The notes: generated by a model from the letters alone, not told the origin. A stretch of DNA of 64,000 nt from Sphingobacteriales bacterium (GCA_016700115.1 CP064999.1:2604001-2668000), one strand, 5' to 3'. Positions 35,171 to 45,052 are shown, numbered from the stretch's first letter. Made by a program: numbers and translations.

Positions 35171-35548
35171 TTAAGGCATCGGGTTAAAGCTTTAAGGCAT
35201 CGGGTTAAAGCATTAAGGCATCGGGTTAAAGCATTAAGGCATCGGGTTAAAGCATTAAGCTATCCGGTTAGAGCTTTAAGACATCGGGTTAAAGCATTAA
35301 GACATCGGGTTAAAGCATTAAGCTATCCGGTTAGAGCTTTAAGACATCGGGTTAAAGCATTAAGACATCGGGTTAAAGCATTAAGACATCGGGTTAAAGC
35401 ATTAAGGCATCGGGTTAAAGCATTAAGGCATCGGGTTAAAGCATTAAGGCATCGGGTTAAAGCATTAATCCATCTGATTAAAGCATTAATCCATCCTGTT
35501 AAAGCATTAATCCATCCGATTAAAGCTTTAAGCTATCGGGTTAATTTT
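35171..35548. repeat. 21-bp tandem array, 18 units
   Basis: Eighteen exact-length 21-bp units (378 bp) with core GGCATCGGGTTAAAGC. Some carry CTATCCGGTTAGAGC or CCATC variants. Units 5-7 and 8-10 form a 63-bp higher-order duplicate (C, A, A pattern), so blocks were copied together. Each unit has imperfect dyad symmetry (GCTTTAA/TTAAAGC). The frame reading ALRHRVK is a by-product of 21 being a multiple of three. The array lies about 370 bp before smc. Confidence 0.95.
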
Positions 35549-35643
35549 TGAAGAAAATAGGGTTAAAAATGAAGAATTGGAGGGGGGATTATTTTTCTGA
35601 GGTCATCGCTTTAAGCGAAGATTTCCTTTTCTGATTGTTTTAC

Positions 35644-35688
35644 GGGTGATAGCCGTACATTTGCTTTTTTCTTGAAAAAGCATCACCC
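35644..35688. other. Nested hairpin between the array and the second terminal element
   Basis: GGGTGAT (35644-35650) pairs with ATCACCC (35682-35688), and GCTTTTT (35663-35669) with AAAAAGC (35675-35681), with a 12-base bulge on one side. A 41-codon open stretch without a start (35676-35798) follows and may be a coding remnant. Confidence 0.45.
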
Positions 35689-35760
35689 AACTGAAAGATA
35701 AAATTCAAAAACTATTTGACTGTGCCAATAAAAAGTGGGAAGGCGTTTTTCCCGAAAGCA

Positions 35761-35852
35761 CTAATACCATTACGTTGTCAAAAATAACCCACCCAATTTA
35801 AAGACTTTAACTAATCATGTGTGGTGCAAAATTAAATTAGACTTGGTATTAG
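35761..35852. mobile_element. Short element with terminal inverted repeats, copy 2
   Basis: The element starts CTAATACCA (35761-35769) and ends TGGTATTAG (35844-35852), a 9-bp perfect inverted repeat. Compared with copy 1, the outermost bases changed on both ends together so that pairing is kept. The two copies are direct repeats flanking the 21-bp array. Confidence 0.6.
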
Positions 35853-35890
35853 GCAGGACTGATTCGCTTTAAAGTTTAACTTTATTCAGT

Positions 35891-35898
35891 TATCTTTG
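35891..35898 (+). promoter_or_regulatory. Possible -7 element TATCTTTG of smc
   Basis: TATCTTTG matches TAnnTTTG and lies 20 bases before the smc start codon at 35919; CTTTAAAG near 35866 could serve as a weak -33 region. Confidence 0.4.
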
Positions 35899-35918
35899 CC
35901 GCAAATTCTTCCCTTCCC

Positions 35919-38900
35919 ATGCGGTTATCATCTATTGAGATAAAAGGCTTTAAAAGTTTTGCCGACAAAACCGTTTTGCATTTTACCGAAAACATGACCG
36001 GAGTGGTGGGGCCAAACGGTTGTGGCAAATCCAATACAGTTGATGCTATTCGTTGGGTACTTGGCGAGCAAAAAAGCAAGATGCTTCGCCTCGAAAAGAT
36101 GGACAACATCATTTTTAACGGCAGCAAAAAGCGTCAACCTTCAGGAAGGGCAGAAGTTTCACTTACCCTCGAAAACACACGCAACCTTTTACCCACCGAA
36201 TTTTCGACAGTTACTATCAGTCGCATTTTGTATCGAAGCGGCGACAGCGAATATCGCCTCAATGATGTTCGTTGCCGGTTGAAAGACATCACCGATTTGT
36301 TTTTAGATACCGGAATTGGCAGCGACTCGTATGCCATCATCGAGCTGAAGATGATTGATGAAATCCTGAACGACAAAGACAATTCCCGAAGCCGGTTGTT
36401 TGAACAAGCTGCCGGTATCTCCAAATACAAAATACGCAAAAAGGAAACCCTTTCTAAACTTGCTGCTACAGATGCCGACCTAACCCGCATCGAAGACTTG
36501 TTGTTTGAAATTGAAAAAAACCTGAAAATACTCGAAAAACAGGCCAAGCAAACCGAGAAATATTACAAACTCCGCAATCAATACAAAGAACTCAGTGTAG
36601 AGTTAGCACTTCATCAGCTACAATCCCACAAAGCGGCACTTCAACAACTAAATTCTCTTCAGCAAACCGAAACCGACAACCGGCAACTTATTGAAACCCA
36701 AATCGCACAAACAGAAGCCGGTATTGAACACAACAAACTCGAAATTCTGAACAAAGAAAGTCTGCTGAAACAAGAACAACAAATCCTGAATGAAGGTATA
36801 GCACAACTCAGAACCCATGATAACAACAAAAACCTGTTGGAACAGAATATTGCTTTTTTGAAAGAAAAAACAGAAAACCTTGACCAACAAATTAACAACG
36901 CCACACAACTGACCGAAAACCTGACCCGCGAGACAGATTTTCTTGCTCATGACCTCGATGGTGAAAAAGAACTTATCGGGCAACTTACTTCAAAGCTTCA
37001 GAATCTTCAACAACAAGCCGACTTTGCCAAAACTGAACACAATAAAGCACTTTCTAAGTCAGATGAACTAAAAAAACTTGCGGCCGAAACAGAGAAATCA
37101 GTATTTGAACAGGAAAAGAAATTAGCAGTTCTGAACACTCAGAAAGACAACCTTCAAAAACAATTAGACAACAATCAATCCCGCCTTTTTTCGCAACAGC
37201 AGGAACTTGAGCAGCTTCGACAAGGACTTGAAGAATCGGAAAAAGAACATGCAAATGCTCAGGACTACCTGACCTATTTACAAGACGAGGAGGAAAGCCT
37301 GAAATCACAAATTGCGGCAGCAGACAAACAACTTGCCGAAATTCAATTGCAGCTTAACGACCTGAACAGGCTATATGATGCCCGTTTAAATGAATTTAAT
37401 CTGCTCAAAAGTATGGTGGACAGTTTGGAGGGGTTTCCCGATTCGGTCAAATATCTCAAACAAAACGCAAACCAATGGAATACCAGGCAAGCGCCTTTGT
37501 TGTTGGATGTTATCAATTGTCCCGATGAGTATAAGGTAGCAGTTGAAAACTATCTGAAACCTTATTTGAACCATTATGTACTGAATACATGGCAGGAAGC
37601 CTCAACTGCTCTTCAACTGCTCGATAAAAATAAAAAGGGGAAAGCCGGTTTTTTCATCCTAGAAGATTTAAACAGTGCTTCACCACCTTTGCCCGTTAAA
37701 TTTTCTGACCCTTCAGGTAAAATTCAAAGTGCTACCGGCATTTTGACTCATAAACCGGAATACAAATCATTGGCAGAACACCTTTTATACCGCGTTTTTA
37801 TTGTTTCTGATGATTTTGAACCCACGACTGAACAACTTTCAACAGGTGCTGTTTTCATCAGCCAAAACGGAAAATCAATCCGAACAAAAGCTAGTGTTGA
37901 AGGGGGATCAGTCGGTGTCTATGAAGGCAAAAGAATTGGGAAGAGACAACAGTTAGAACAACTTACCGCTTTGTTGGAACAACTGAAAACTGAGGCAGAA
38001 GCCTTACAAAATGGCATCACACAACATAAAAACCGACTTATTCAGCTTAAAAACTTGCAAGTAGCCAAACAAACAGAAGTTAAACGGCATCAAAACCAAA
38101 CAGAAACCATTTCCAAACAAATCCTATCATTCAAGCTAAGGATTGAAAATCTACAATCTTACCTCAACGAAAGCCAAACTATGGATGCCGGTCTGGCAAC
38201 AAATATTACGGACCTTCAAAACCAAACTCCCGTTTTAGAAGCTAAACTTGCTAAATTCAAAGAAACCCTGAATGCTCAAAATCTCAAGATTGACCAAGAC
38301 ACAAAAGTTCTTGAACAGGCTAACAACCGGCTTATCCTTGCCAATAACGAGTTTAACCGGCAAAACATAGAATTTCACAAACAACAAAACCGGCTCAATA
38401 CCATAGAGCAAAACCTTAGTTTTAAACAAAAACAATTAGCAGAAACCAATCTTCAATTGACTAATAATCTGATTGCCCGCCAGCAATCTGAAGAACAACA
38501 CAAAAAACAACTGGAAGAACTGAACGAAATCGTCGAAATTCTTTCAGTTTTTTACCGCCAAAAAGAGGAGCAGGAAAAAAAAGTGGCAGAAGTGGAAGCA
38601 GATTATACCCAAGCCAGAAACGCTATTGCACATATCGAAAAACAAATAAGGGAACTGTTTCAACAAAAACAACAGGCCGACATGCGGCTCAACAATATAG
38701 AGCAGCAATTTACCGAACTAAAAATAAACCGCTTGTCAATCAAAGAGCGATTAGACATCGAGTTTCAGGTAAACATCGAAGACCTGTTGGAACAATCGCC
38801 AAAACAAAATATTGACCTTCCCGAACTCGAAGATAAAGTAGAAAAAACCCGTGCTCAAATTACAAAGTTTGGCGAAATCAATCCACTTGCCATTGAAGCC

Positions 38901-39506
38901 TATAACGAAATAAAAGAGCGATATGATTTTATCATCGCACAAAGACAGGATTTAGTCGAAGCAAAGAAATCGCTGTTGAAAACTATGCGGGAAATTGAAA
39001 AAACCGCCACCGAAAAACTCATGGAGGCATTTAACCAGATAAGAACCCATTTTGTCCATGTTTTTCGAGCACTGTTTACTGAAGAAGATGCCTGCGATTT
39101 GTTGTTGACAGACCCCGAAAATCCGTTAGAGTCAGAAATAGACATCATTGCCCGTCCAAAAGGTAAACGCCCCCAATCTATCAATCAGTTGTCGGGAGGT
39201 GAAAAATCGCTGACAGCACTTGCGCTCATTTTCGCCCTTTATCTTTTTAAACCGGCACCTTTTTGTATTTTAGATGAAGTGGATGCCCCTTTGGATGATG
39301 CCAACATTACCAAGTTCAGCAACATGATTCGCAGGTTTTCTGAACAATCACAGTTCATTTTGGTTACCCACAACAAAAATACCATGGCATCCGTAGATGT
39401 TATTTATGGCGTAACTATGCCCGAAGAAGGTGTTTCAAAAGTAGTTCCTGTTGATTTCAGAGCACTGACCAACGAATATCAGGAAACCGCGCTGACTGAG
39501 ATTTAA
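35919..39506 (+). CDS. smc: Chromosome segregation protein SMC
   Basis: A 1195-residue protein with the SMC plan: Walker A GPNGCGKSN (residues 31-39), N-terminal coiled coil, hinge (about 521-661), second coiled coil and the C-terminal head with ABC signature LSGGEKS (about 1091-1097) and Walker B CILDEVDAPLDD (about 1116-1127). SMC with ScpA/ScpB condenses and segregates chromosomal DNA; scpA and scpB are not in this window. The length is normal for the family. It is preceded by a 21-bp repeat array. Confidence 0.95.
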   Translation: MRLSSIEIKGFKSFADKTVLHFTENMTGVVGPNGCGKSNTVDAIRWVLGEQKSKMLRLEKMDNIIFNGSKKRQPSGRAEVSLTLENTRNLLPTEFSTVTISRILYRSGDSEYRLNDVRCRLKDITDLFLDTGIGSDSYAIIELKMIDEILNDKDNSRSRLFEQAAGISKYKIRKKETLSKLAATDADLTRIEDLLFEIEKNLKILEKQAKQTEKYYKLRNQYKELSVELALHQLQSHKAALQQLNSLQQTETDNRQLIETQIAQTEAGIEHNKLEILNKESLLKQEQQILNEGIAQLRTHDNNKNLLEQNIAFLKEKTENLDQQINNATQLTENLTRETDFLAHDLDGEKELIGQLTSKLQNLQQQADFAKTEHNKALSKSDELKKLAAETEKSVFEQEKKLAVLNTQKDNLQKQLDNNQSRLFSQQQELEQLRQGLEESEKEHANAQDYLTYLQDEEESLKSQIAAADKQLAEIQLQLNDLNRLYDARLNEFNLLKSMVDSLEGFPDSVKYLKQNANQWNTRQAPLLLDVINCPDEYKVAVENYLKPYLNHYVLNTWQEASTALQLLDKNKKGKAGFFILEDLNSASPPLPVKFSDPSGKIQSATGILTHKPEYKSLAEHLLYRVFIVSDDFEPTTEQLSTGAVFISQNGKSIRTKASVEGGSVGVYEGKRIGKRQQLEQLTALLEQLKTEAEALQNGITQHKNRLIQLKNLQVAKQTEVKRHQNQTETISKQILSFKLRIENLQSYLNESQTMDAGLATNITDLQNQTPVLEAKLAKFKETLNAQNLKIDQDTKVLEQANNRLILANNEFNRQNIEFHKQQNRLNTIEQNLSFKQKQLAETNLQLTNNLIARQQSEEQHKKQLEELNEIVEILSVFYRQKEEQEKKVAEVEADYTQARNAIAHIEKQIRELFQQKQQADMRLNNIEQQFTELKINRLSIKERLDIEFQVNIEDLLEQSPKQNIDLPELEDKVEKTRAQITKFGEINPLAIEAYNEIKERYDFIIAQRQDLVEAKKSLLKTMREIEKTATEKLMEAFNQIRTHFVHVFRALFTEEDACDLLLTDPENPLESEIDIIARPKGKRPQSINQLSGGEKSLTALALIFALYLFKPAPFCILDEVDAPLDDANITKFSNMIRRFSEQSQFILVTHNKNTMASVDVIYGVTMPEEGVSKVVPVDFRALTNEYQETALTEI

Positions 39507-39938
39507 ACTCATTATCTTCTTCTCTAAATCATAGGAGTTTCTCGCATAACCGCAATACTTTCTGTTAAACCTCCGGTGTTTTTTCCCCAAACATCAGCAT
39601 AAGGTTTCATTAAAACAGTGTTTTATAAAGAATGTGTAGAGGAGTTGTCCTGCCCCTTTTTTCAATAACTGTTTGGTTCTTGTCGAAAAATGGGAACTGC
39701 AAATTAATGCACTTTCGGGGGAAAGAGTTGGGGCTTTTTTGTGTATTCGATGAATAGTTTCGTTGGGCAGATTTATTTTTAAACTGGAACATTCCAATAT
39801 AAAAATCATATATCGGAACATTGTTAACCGGTTTTGTCAGTTAAAATAGATAGAGCTTCAAACATTGTATCCTATAATTATGATAAAATTTTTGGAATTT
39901 CTTTGAATTAGAATAGAGTAACATACTTGTTTTTTGTT

Positions 39939-39946
39939 TAGTTTTG
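39939..39946 (+). promoter_or_regulatory. Possible -7 element TAGTTTTG of the TPR-CHAT gene
   Basis: TAGTTTTG matches TAnnTTTG and lies 46 bases before the start codon at 39993. No good -33 partner was found. The remaining 39507-39938 gap holds no clear gene or structure. Confidence 0.35.
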
Positions 39947-39992
39947 CCAAAAGATGATCTCATATTTTTTACCCGCTAAAAAATAATATGAC

Positions 39993-42900
39993 ATGAACCT
40001 CGAGTATGCTATAAAACAGTTTGATCAGATACGTATGATGATGAAAGATGGTAGGTATAAGGATTGTTTGGCATTATTGGACGAACTAATTCCGGAATTT
40101 GAAGCAGCACAGGACTGGGAAAGACATATACAAAGTTTAAATGATAGGGGTAAATGTTTGTGGAAATCCAATCTTTTGTATGGACGTACAGCCGAGATGG
40201 AATTTAATCATAGCAAGGCTATCCAGCATTTAGGAGAACTGCATGGTGAAACAGCAAGGAGTTATACCAATTTAGGAATTGCATATACGCTTCATAGCAA
40301 ATATGAAATGGCTTTGTCGTGTTATGAAAAAAGTCTAAGTATAAATTTGCAATTGTTTGGCGAGAATTATATCGAAACTGCTGTCAACTATAATAATATA
40401 GGTTCAATTTATTCTAATATGGGCCAACACGATAAAGCAATTCCTTACTATCATAAAGGCTATGATATATTTTTGCAGACATTAGGAGAAAATCATCCGG
40501 ATATAGCATTAACCTTAAAAAATTTAGGCGTTTGTTATTGCCGAAAAGGTGAACAGGATAAAGGTTTAAGTTATAGTGAAAAAGCATTGGATATTGAACT
40601 GCAATTTTATGGGGAAATGCACCACGAAACAGCAAAAAGCTATTCAGATATAGGGCATCAATACTACTTAAAATACCAATATGAAAAAGCCCTTTATTGC
40701 CTGAAAAAAAGTTTAAGCATCAGATTAGAAGTCTTGGGCGAATTGCACCCTGAAACTGCCTGGAGTTATCACAACCTAAGTTCAGTATATAATTCTATGA
40801 GAGATTCTGAGATGGCAATTATCTACATTGAAAAATGCCTACACATCAGGTTGCAAATTCTCGGAGAATGGAATATGGATACCGCATGGGGATTTTATCA
40901 TTTGGGTTCGGTTTATGCCAGTAAAGGATTGCTGGATGAATCGACTGAGCAATACATAAAATGTATGGAAATCATTTTGAGGCTAAACGATGAATCTAGC
41001 CCTCATTTAGGAGGCGTATATACAAATATCGGTTTTAACTATAACGCACAAAACAACTTTAGTAAAGCAATTGAATATCACCTGAAAAGTCTTCATTTAT
41101 GGATTAATCAATATGGAGAAACCCATCCTTATGTGGGAATTGCTTATAATAACCTTGGAACTGCATATAAAGCTATCGGTGAAATAGATTTAGCTATTGA
41201 CTATTTTGAAAAATGTTTGAGCAATTGGGTAGTTAGTTATGGAGAAAGGCACAACTATACGGCAGTTTGCCTGCATAATTTAGCCATTGTTCATACCGAA
41301 AAGGCTCAGTTTCAATCTGCATATAAGTATTATCAACAAGCCCTTGTCAGTTTATTGCCTGACTACTCATTCAATTCTTTTTATACTTTGCCTTCTTATG
41401 ATATAATCGTTCCTTCCAAAGAATTGATGGAGGTTTTCTTATCTTTTTCCAATGATTCTCTAAGTTGCTATAATAAAAATGGTCATCAGGAATTAGACTT
41501 TGCTCTTTCATGGTATTACAGTCTTCATGCTACACAACTGATTGACCTGACCCGAAAAAGTTTCAGGTCTGAAGAAAGTAAACTGGCATTGGGTAAGTTT
41601 TCCAAAGAAGTTTATACCACTGCCGTTGACCTAAGTTGGAAAGTCGGACTTCAAACCGAAAACAATAACCTTGAAAAAGCATGTAATGAAATACAGGAGT
41701 TGAACCCCGATATTGATCTCCCTATACCCAATCGCGCGTTACACGAAGTGTTTTATTGTTCCGAAAAAAGTAAATCGTCTGTTTTGTTGAGCAGTTTCAT
41801 TGAGAGCGTTGCAAAATCAAACAGTGGAATTCCACAGCTGCTATTGGATGAAGAGCACAGGTTAAAGCTCAAACTCAGTGCATTGCAAAATGAACTTGAG
41901 GAAGAACAATGTAAAAAAAACGAGCAACAAAACCCGGAACAAATTAAAGGGCTAAAAATGCAAATCTATGATCTGAAACTAAAAAGAGATAGTCTTTTGT
42001 CGCAATTTGAAACAGACTATCCGGACTATTTCTTGCTGAAATATCAAACTAATACGGTTAGTGTTAAAACCTTGCAGTCTTCACTGCCCAATGATGTCTG
42101 CTTATTAGAGTATTTTATAAGTGGAAACAAGCTATACACTTTTGCCATCACTTTCGATGATTTTGTTGTGCTGAAATCTCTTTTACCGGAAGACTTCGAC
42201 GAGGAGGTTAGTGATTTTTTGCGTTTCGGAGTCGGAACAAAAGGAATAGCAGAAATAGATAAAGACGAATATCTGACGCTAGGGTTCAAGCTCTACCAAC
42301 TATTGATTGCTCCGGTTATAGAGAAACTTCCTTTAGAAAAAGACTCAAAGCTGATTATCATTCCCGATGGAATTTTATCCCGCTTGCCCTTTGAAACACT
42401 TTTAATAAGAGAAACTAACGCAGGAGAATCCTATTCAAATTTGCCATATCTCCTGAACGAATACGAAATCAGTTATCATTTTTCTGCAACGCTATGGCAT
42501 TACCAGCTTTGCAAACATTCTGAAGATCAAATACAACCCAAACCAAGTACCTATTTAGGCATAGCTCCGGTTTATTCAAATGCAACAAATTCCGAAATAC
42601 TTCCATTCAGTACCACTCAACAAAACGATGAACAACTTCAGTCTGTTGCGGCAACCCGTTCCAGGTTTATAAACGGGATGGAATATCGGGAGCTGATCTA
42701 CTCCGAAGATGAAGTACAAGCCATTCAAGACTTGTTTTCTGACAAAGGAGCAACATGTAAAACCCTTCTTCACGAAGAAGCCACAATTTCAAAATTCAAC
42801 ACTGAAGCCGAAAATTATCAGTTTATTCACATAGCAGCCCATGCAGGCTTTCGCGAAAACCAACCGGAACTGACCGGCATCATATTTTCACCCGATATTC

Positions 42901-43238
42901 AAGAAAACAGACAACCTGTTTTTTACCTGTCAGATGCTTTTAACCTGAAAATCAAAGCAGACTTAGTAGTATTGAGTTGTTGCGAAAGCGGAATAGGAGA
43001 GGAAAAACAAGGCGAAGGAATTTTTGCTTTGAACAGAGGCTTTCTTTTCGCAGGCGCAAAAAACATTGTATTTACCCTCTTTAAAGTATATGACCATCAA
43101 AGCAGTCAATTAGTCAAATATTTTTTCAAATACGTGTTGGAAGGCAAGACCTACAGCGGTGCGTTGCGAAAAGCAAAACAAGAAATGATCAGCAATAAAA
43201 ATATGCCTTTGTTTTGGAGTGGTTATGTCCTGATTTAA
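39993..43238 (+). CDS. TPR-CHAT protease-domain protein
   Basis: A 1081-residue protein. About ten tetratricopeptide repeats with kinesin-light-chain-like spacing (LGELHGETARSYTNLGIAYT type) fill about 1-450. A helical linker with a coiled coil (about 610-680) follows. The C-terminal CHAT domain (about 750-1081) carries the caspase-like dyad His950 (HIAAHAG) and Cys997 (VVLSCCESGIG). CHAT proteases are in the caspase/separase clan and cleave specific partners, and TPR-CHAT proteins sense partners through the repeats. No CRISPR or other effector partner gene is adjacent, so the target is unknown. Confidence 0.85.
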   Translation: MNLEYAIKQFDQIRMMMKDGRYKDCLALLDELIPEFEAAQDWERHIQSLNDRGKCLWKSNLLYGRTAEMEFNHSKAIQHLGELHGETARSYTNLGIAYTLHSKYEMALSCYEKSLSINLQLFGENYIETAVNYNNIGSIYSNMGQHDKAIPYYHKGYDIFLQTLGENHPDIALTLKNLGVCYCRKGEQDKGLSYSEKALDIELQFYGEMHHETAKSYSDIGHQYYLKYQYEKALYCLKKSLSIRLEVLGELHPETAWSYHNLSSVYNSMRDSEMAIIYIEKCLHIRLQILGEWNMDTAWGFYHLGSVYASKGLLDESTEQYIKCMEIILRLNDESSPHLGGVYTNIGFNYNAQNNFSKAIEYHLKSLHLWINQYGETHPYVGIAYNNLGTAYKAIGEIDLAIDYFEKCLSNWVVSYGERHNYTAVCLHNLAIVHTEKAQFQSAYKYYQQALVSLLPDYSFNSFYTLPSYDIIVPSKELMEVFLSFSNDSLSCYNKNGHQELDFALSWYYSLHATQLIDLTRKSFRSEESKLALGKFSKEVYTTAVDLSWKVGLQTENNNLEKACNEIQELNPDIDLPIPNRALHEVFYCSEKSKSSVLLSSFIESVAKSNSGIPQLLLDEEHRLKLKLSALQNELEEEQCKKNEQQNPEQIKGLKMQIYDLKLKRDSLLSQFETDYPDYFLLKYQTNTVSVKTLQSSLPNDVCLLEYFISGNKLYTFAITFDDFVVLKSLLPEDFDEEVSDFLRFGVGTKGIAEIDKDEYLTLGFKLYQLLIAPVIEKLPLEKDSKLIIIPDGILSRLPFETLLIRETNAGESYSNLPYLLNEYEISYHFSATLWHYQLCKHSEDQIQPKPSTYLGIAPVYSNATNSEILPFSTTQQNDEQLQSVAATRSRFINGMEYRELIYSEDEVQAIQDLFSDKGATCKTLLHEEATISKFNTEAENYQFIHIAAHAGFRENQPELTGIIFSPDIQENRQPVFYLSDAFNLKIKADLVVLSCCESGIGEEKQGEGIFALNRGFLFAGAKNIVFTLFKVYDHQSSQLVKYFFKYVLEGKTYSGALRKAKQEMISNKNMPLFWSGYVLI

Positions 43239-43335
43239 AACATTACAAAATTGAGAAACTCTGTATAACCATATTTTGGATATGCAGAAGCAAAAAATAA
43301 GATGCACTAATCTATAAGTCCCCAAACATTCTGAA

Positions 43336-43788
43336 TTAAACCCCAAACTGGGATAAATGATGATTGAGGTGTTTGTAAAACATATTATTCCATTCAGACT
43401 TTGTTAAAGTGCCAAAAGAATGAGACTCTTTCCCATCAAAATAATCCTCGCCTAATTGTTGGGTTTTGGTGATATAATCAATCAGCCGCTTTTTTTCTTT
43501 TTCAAAATCTTTATCGCCTTTTATGAGAAATTGCGGAGCGGTCGGTAAATTTTGAGCATAGGCTTTTTCGTTGACAATGTTGCCCTTAACAAATGTTTTC
43601 AATATGAAACGCATCAAAAAGTTGGGTTTTGGGTGAATATTGTCATACACCATTTCATAAGTTACATTACAATGCGCCAACATTTGGTCAACCGACATTT
43701 TACCCCATAAATGTTGAGTATCCGGAGTTAACTTGTTGATGCGTTCAATGATTTCAGCGGTAACGCTTTGGTCGAAGATGTTTTTCAT
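43336..43788 (-). CDS. DUF1569 (DinB-like) protein
   Basis: A 150-residue protein with the DinB-superfamily metal-binding pattern: VDQMLAHC near residue 40 and YKHLNHHLSQFG at the end. DUF1569 members form four-helix bundles that may bind a divalent metal; the reaction is unknown. It is convergent with the TPR-CHAT gene and has no cotranscribed neighbour. Confidence 0.7.
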   Translation of the reverse strand: MKNIFDQSVTAEIIERINKLTPDTQHLWGKMSVDQMLAHCNVTYEMVYDNIHPKPNFLMRFILKTFVKGNIVNEKAYAQNLPTAPQFLIKGDKDFEKEKKRLIDYITKTQQLGEDYFDGKESHSFGTLTKSEWNNMFYKHLNHHLSQFGV

Positions 43789-44289
43789 GGAATTTGGATA
43801 TTGTTTTAAATTTTAAAAGAACTTATAAAGGTAAGCTATTAAACACAAAGTTGCATTTATAACTTGAATCCTGCTTATGATTATATCGAAACTCCAAAAC
43901 TAAATTTCTGATTCCATTTATTTGTTTTTCACGGTACAACTTTCATGTTAAATTAACATTTTCGATTTTATTAAACAATCGTTTTTTTAAACAGCATAGT
44001 TCAAGCTAAACACATGTAATGTGGTAAAAAAATGCTCCAAAAAATTGCTTGACAATGGTTTACACTTATGCGTGCAAACAAATGTGAAATTATCAGTTGT
44101 TTTTTTTTTCAAAATGTCATGGTAATGTAAAATGTGGTTGGGTTTTTTATTTATCTTGCGGCCGAAAACAGCTATAAAACCAATACATTAAATTTAAGAA
44201 ATCAAGATTGTGTTAAGTTAAGGCACAACCGGGTTTAATTAATGTGTTGAATTTTATAGGACACCCTTATTAAATTCAACTATTAACTA

Positions 44290-44952
44290 ATGAAAACTAA
44301 CAACCTTAGTAAAAGGCGTGTGCGGCGTATTGTCAATTGTTTTGCCGCAGGGTTAACTGCAATTGATACCTCATTTAAACTCAAGCTTCACAGAAACACT
44401 ATTAACAAATACTATCGTCAGATAAGGGAAGCTATAGCAGCGTATGAATCAGAGCGGCTCGGACGTTTAGGAATGAAAATAATGCCTCACAACAGTTGCA
44501 GAATATTATGGCATAAGAATCAGGGTTTATGCCTCAACTCCAACCAAAACAATGCTGAAGAGTCGTTGGTTTTTCATTTAGTTAATGCAGACGAAAAGAT
44601 TTATGTCTTGCCGTTAGATTCTTCCTCCAATAAATTGCCAAACAACTCAGGAAGTGTTCCCGCTACAAATAAGGTGAACAACAGCGGGGAAACAGATGCT
44701 GAAATTTTAGCTAAATTTACTCCTTTAGCCAATCGCTTTTACCATTATTCCAAAGAGAAGCTGACCAAGTTTTATGGTGTAAAACCTCAATATACATTTT
44801 TGTATTTGCAGGAATTGGAATTCAGATTCAATAATCACGATACAAACATTTCTAATCTTATCCTCAAATTGCTTGCTGATCAGGAAAAAGGATTTAAAGA
44901 GATTGGCGATGGTTATGGTGAAAGTATGAACGAGTATGCTGTTTCGGAATAG
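44290..44952 (+). CDS. Transposase-derived protein (IS1595-like ends, no catalytic core)
   Basis: A 220-residue intact frame. The N-terminal helix-turn-helix (GLTAIDTSFKLKLHRNTINKYYRQIREAI, about 17-50) resembles IS1595-type transposases, and the C-terminal FYHYSKEKLTKFYGVKPQY...LQELEFRFNNHDTNI resembles their FWSFAKRRLAKFNG...FRFNHR tail. The central DDE region (VDESYFGG and similar) is absent, replaced by a Ser/Asn-rich stretch. It may be a domesticated DNA-binding protein or decayed transposase kept open by chance. No flanking inverted repeats are visible. The 500-bp AT-rich upstream gap shows no gene. Confidence 0.55.
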   Translation: MKTNNLSKRRVRRIVNCFAAGLTAIDTSFKLKLHRNTINKYYRQIREAIAAYESERLGRLGMKIMPHNSCRILWHKNQGLCLNSNQNNAEESLVFHLVNADEKIYVLPLDSSSNKLPNNSGSVPATNKVNNSGETDAEILAKFTPLANRFYHYSKEKLTKFYGVKPQYTFLYLQELEFRFNNHDTNISNLILKLLADQEKGFKEIGDGYGESMNEYAVSE

Positions 44953-45052
44953 CGGAGTTTTTTTTTGAGTTCATTTGCAAATGCCTCAAATACAGCAGTT
45001 TGATTTGAAAAACAGGAGGAGTTTTGCAGATAAATAATCTTGCCGGGCAGGG

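Noticed and set aside
35171..35548. CRISPR array
   Set aside because: The 21-bp units are directly adjoining without spacers, have gradual variants, and no cas genes are near.
35120..35551. A 143-residue Arg/Lys/His-rich protein
   Set aside because: The 21-bp repeat is a multiple of three, so any frame without a stop stays open; no family, ribosome site or promoter supports it.
39993..43238. TPR-CHAT as a CRISPR-associated Csx29 component
   Set aside because: No Cas7-11, crRNA array or Csx30/31 gene is present within the window; TPR-CHAT proteins are widespread outside CRISPR.
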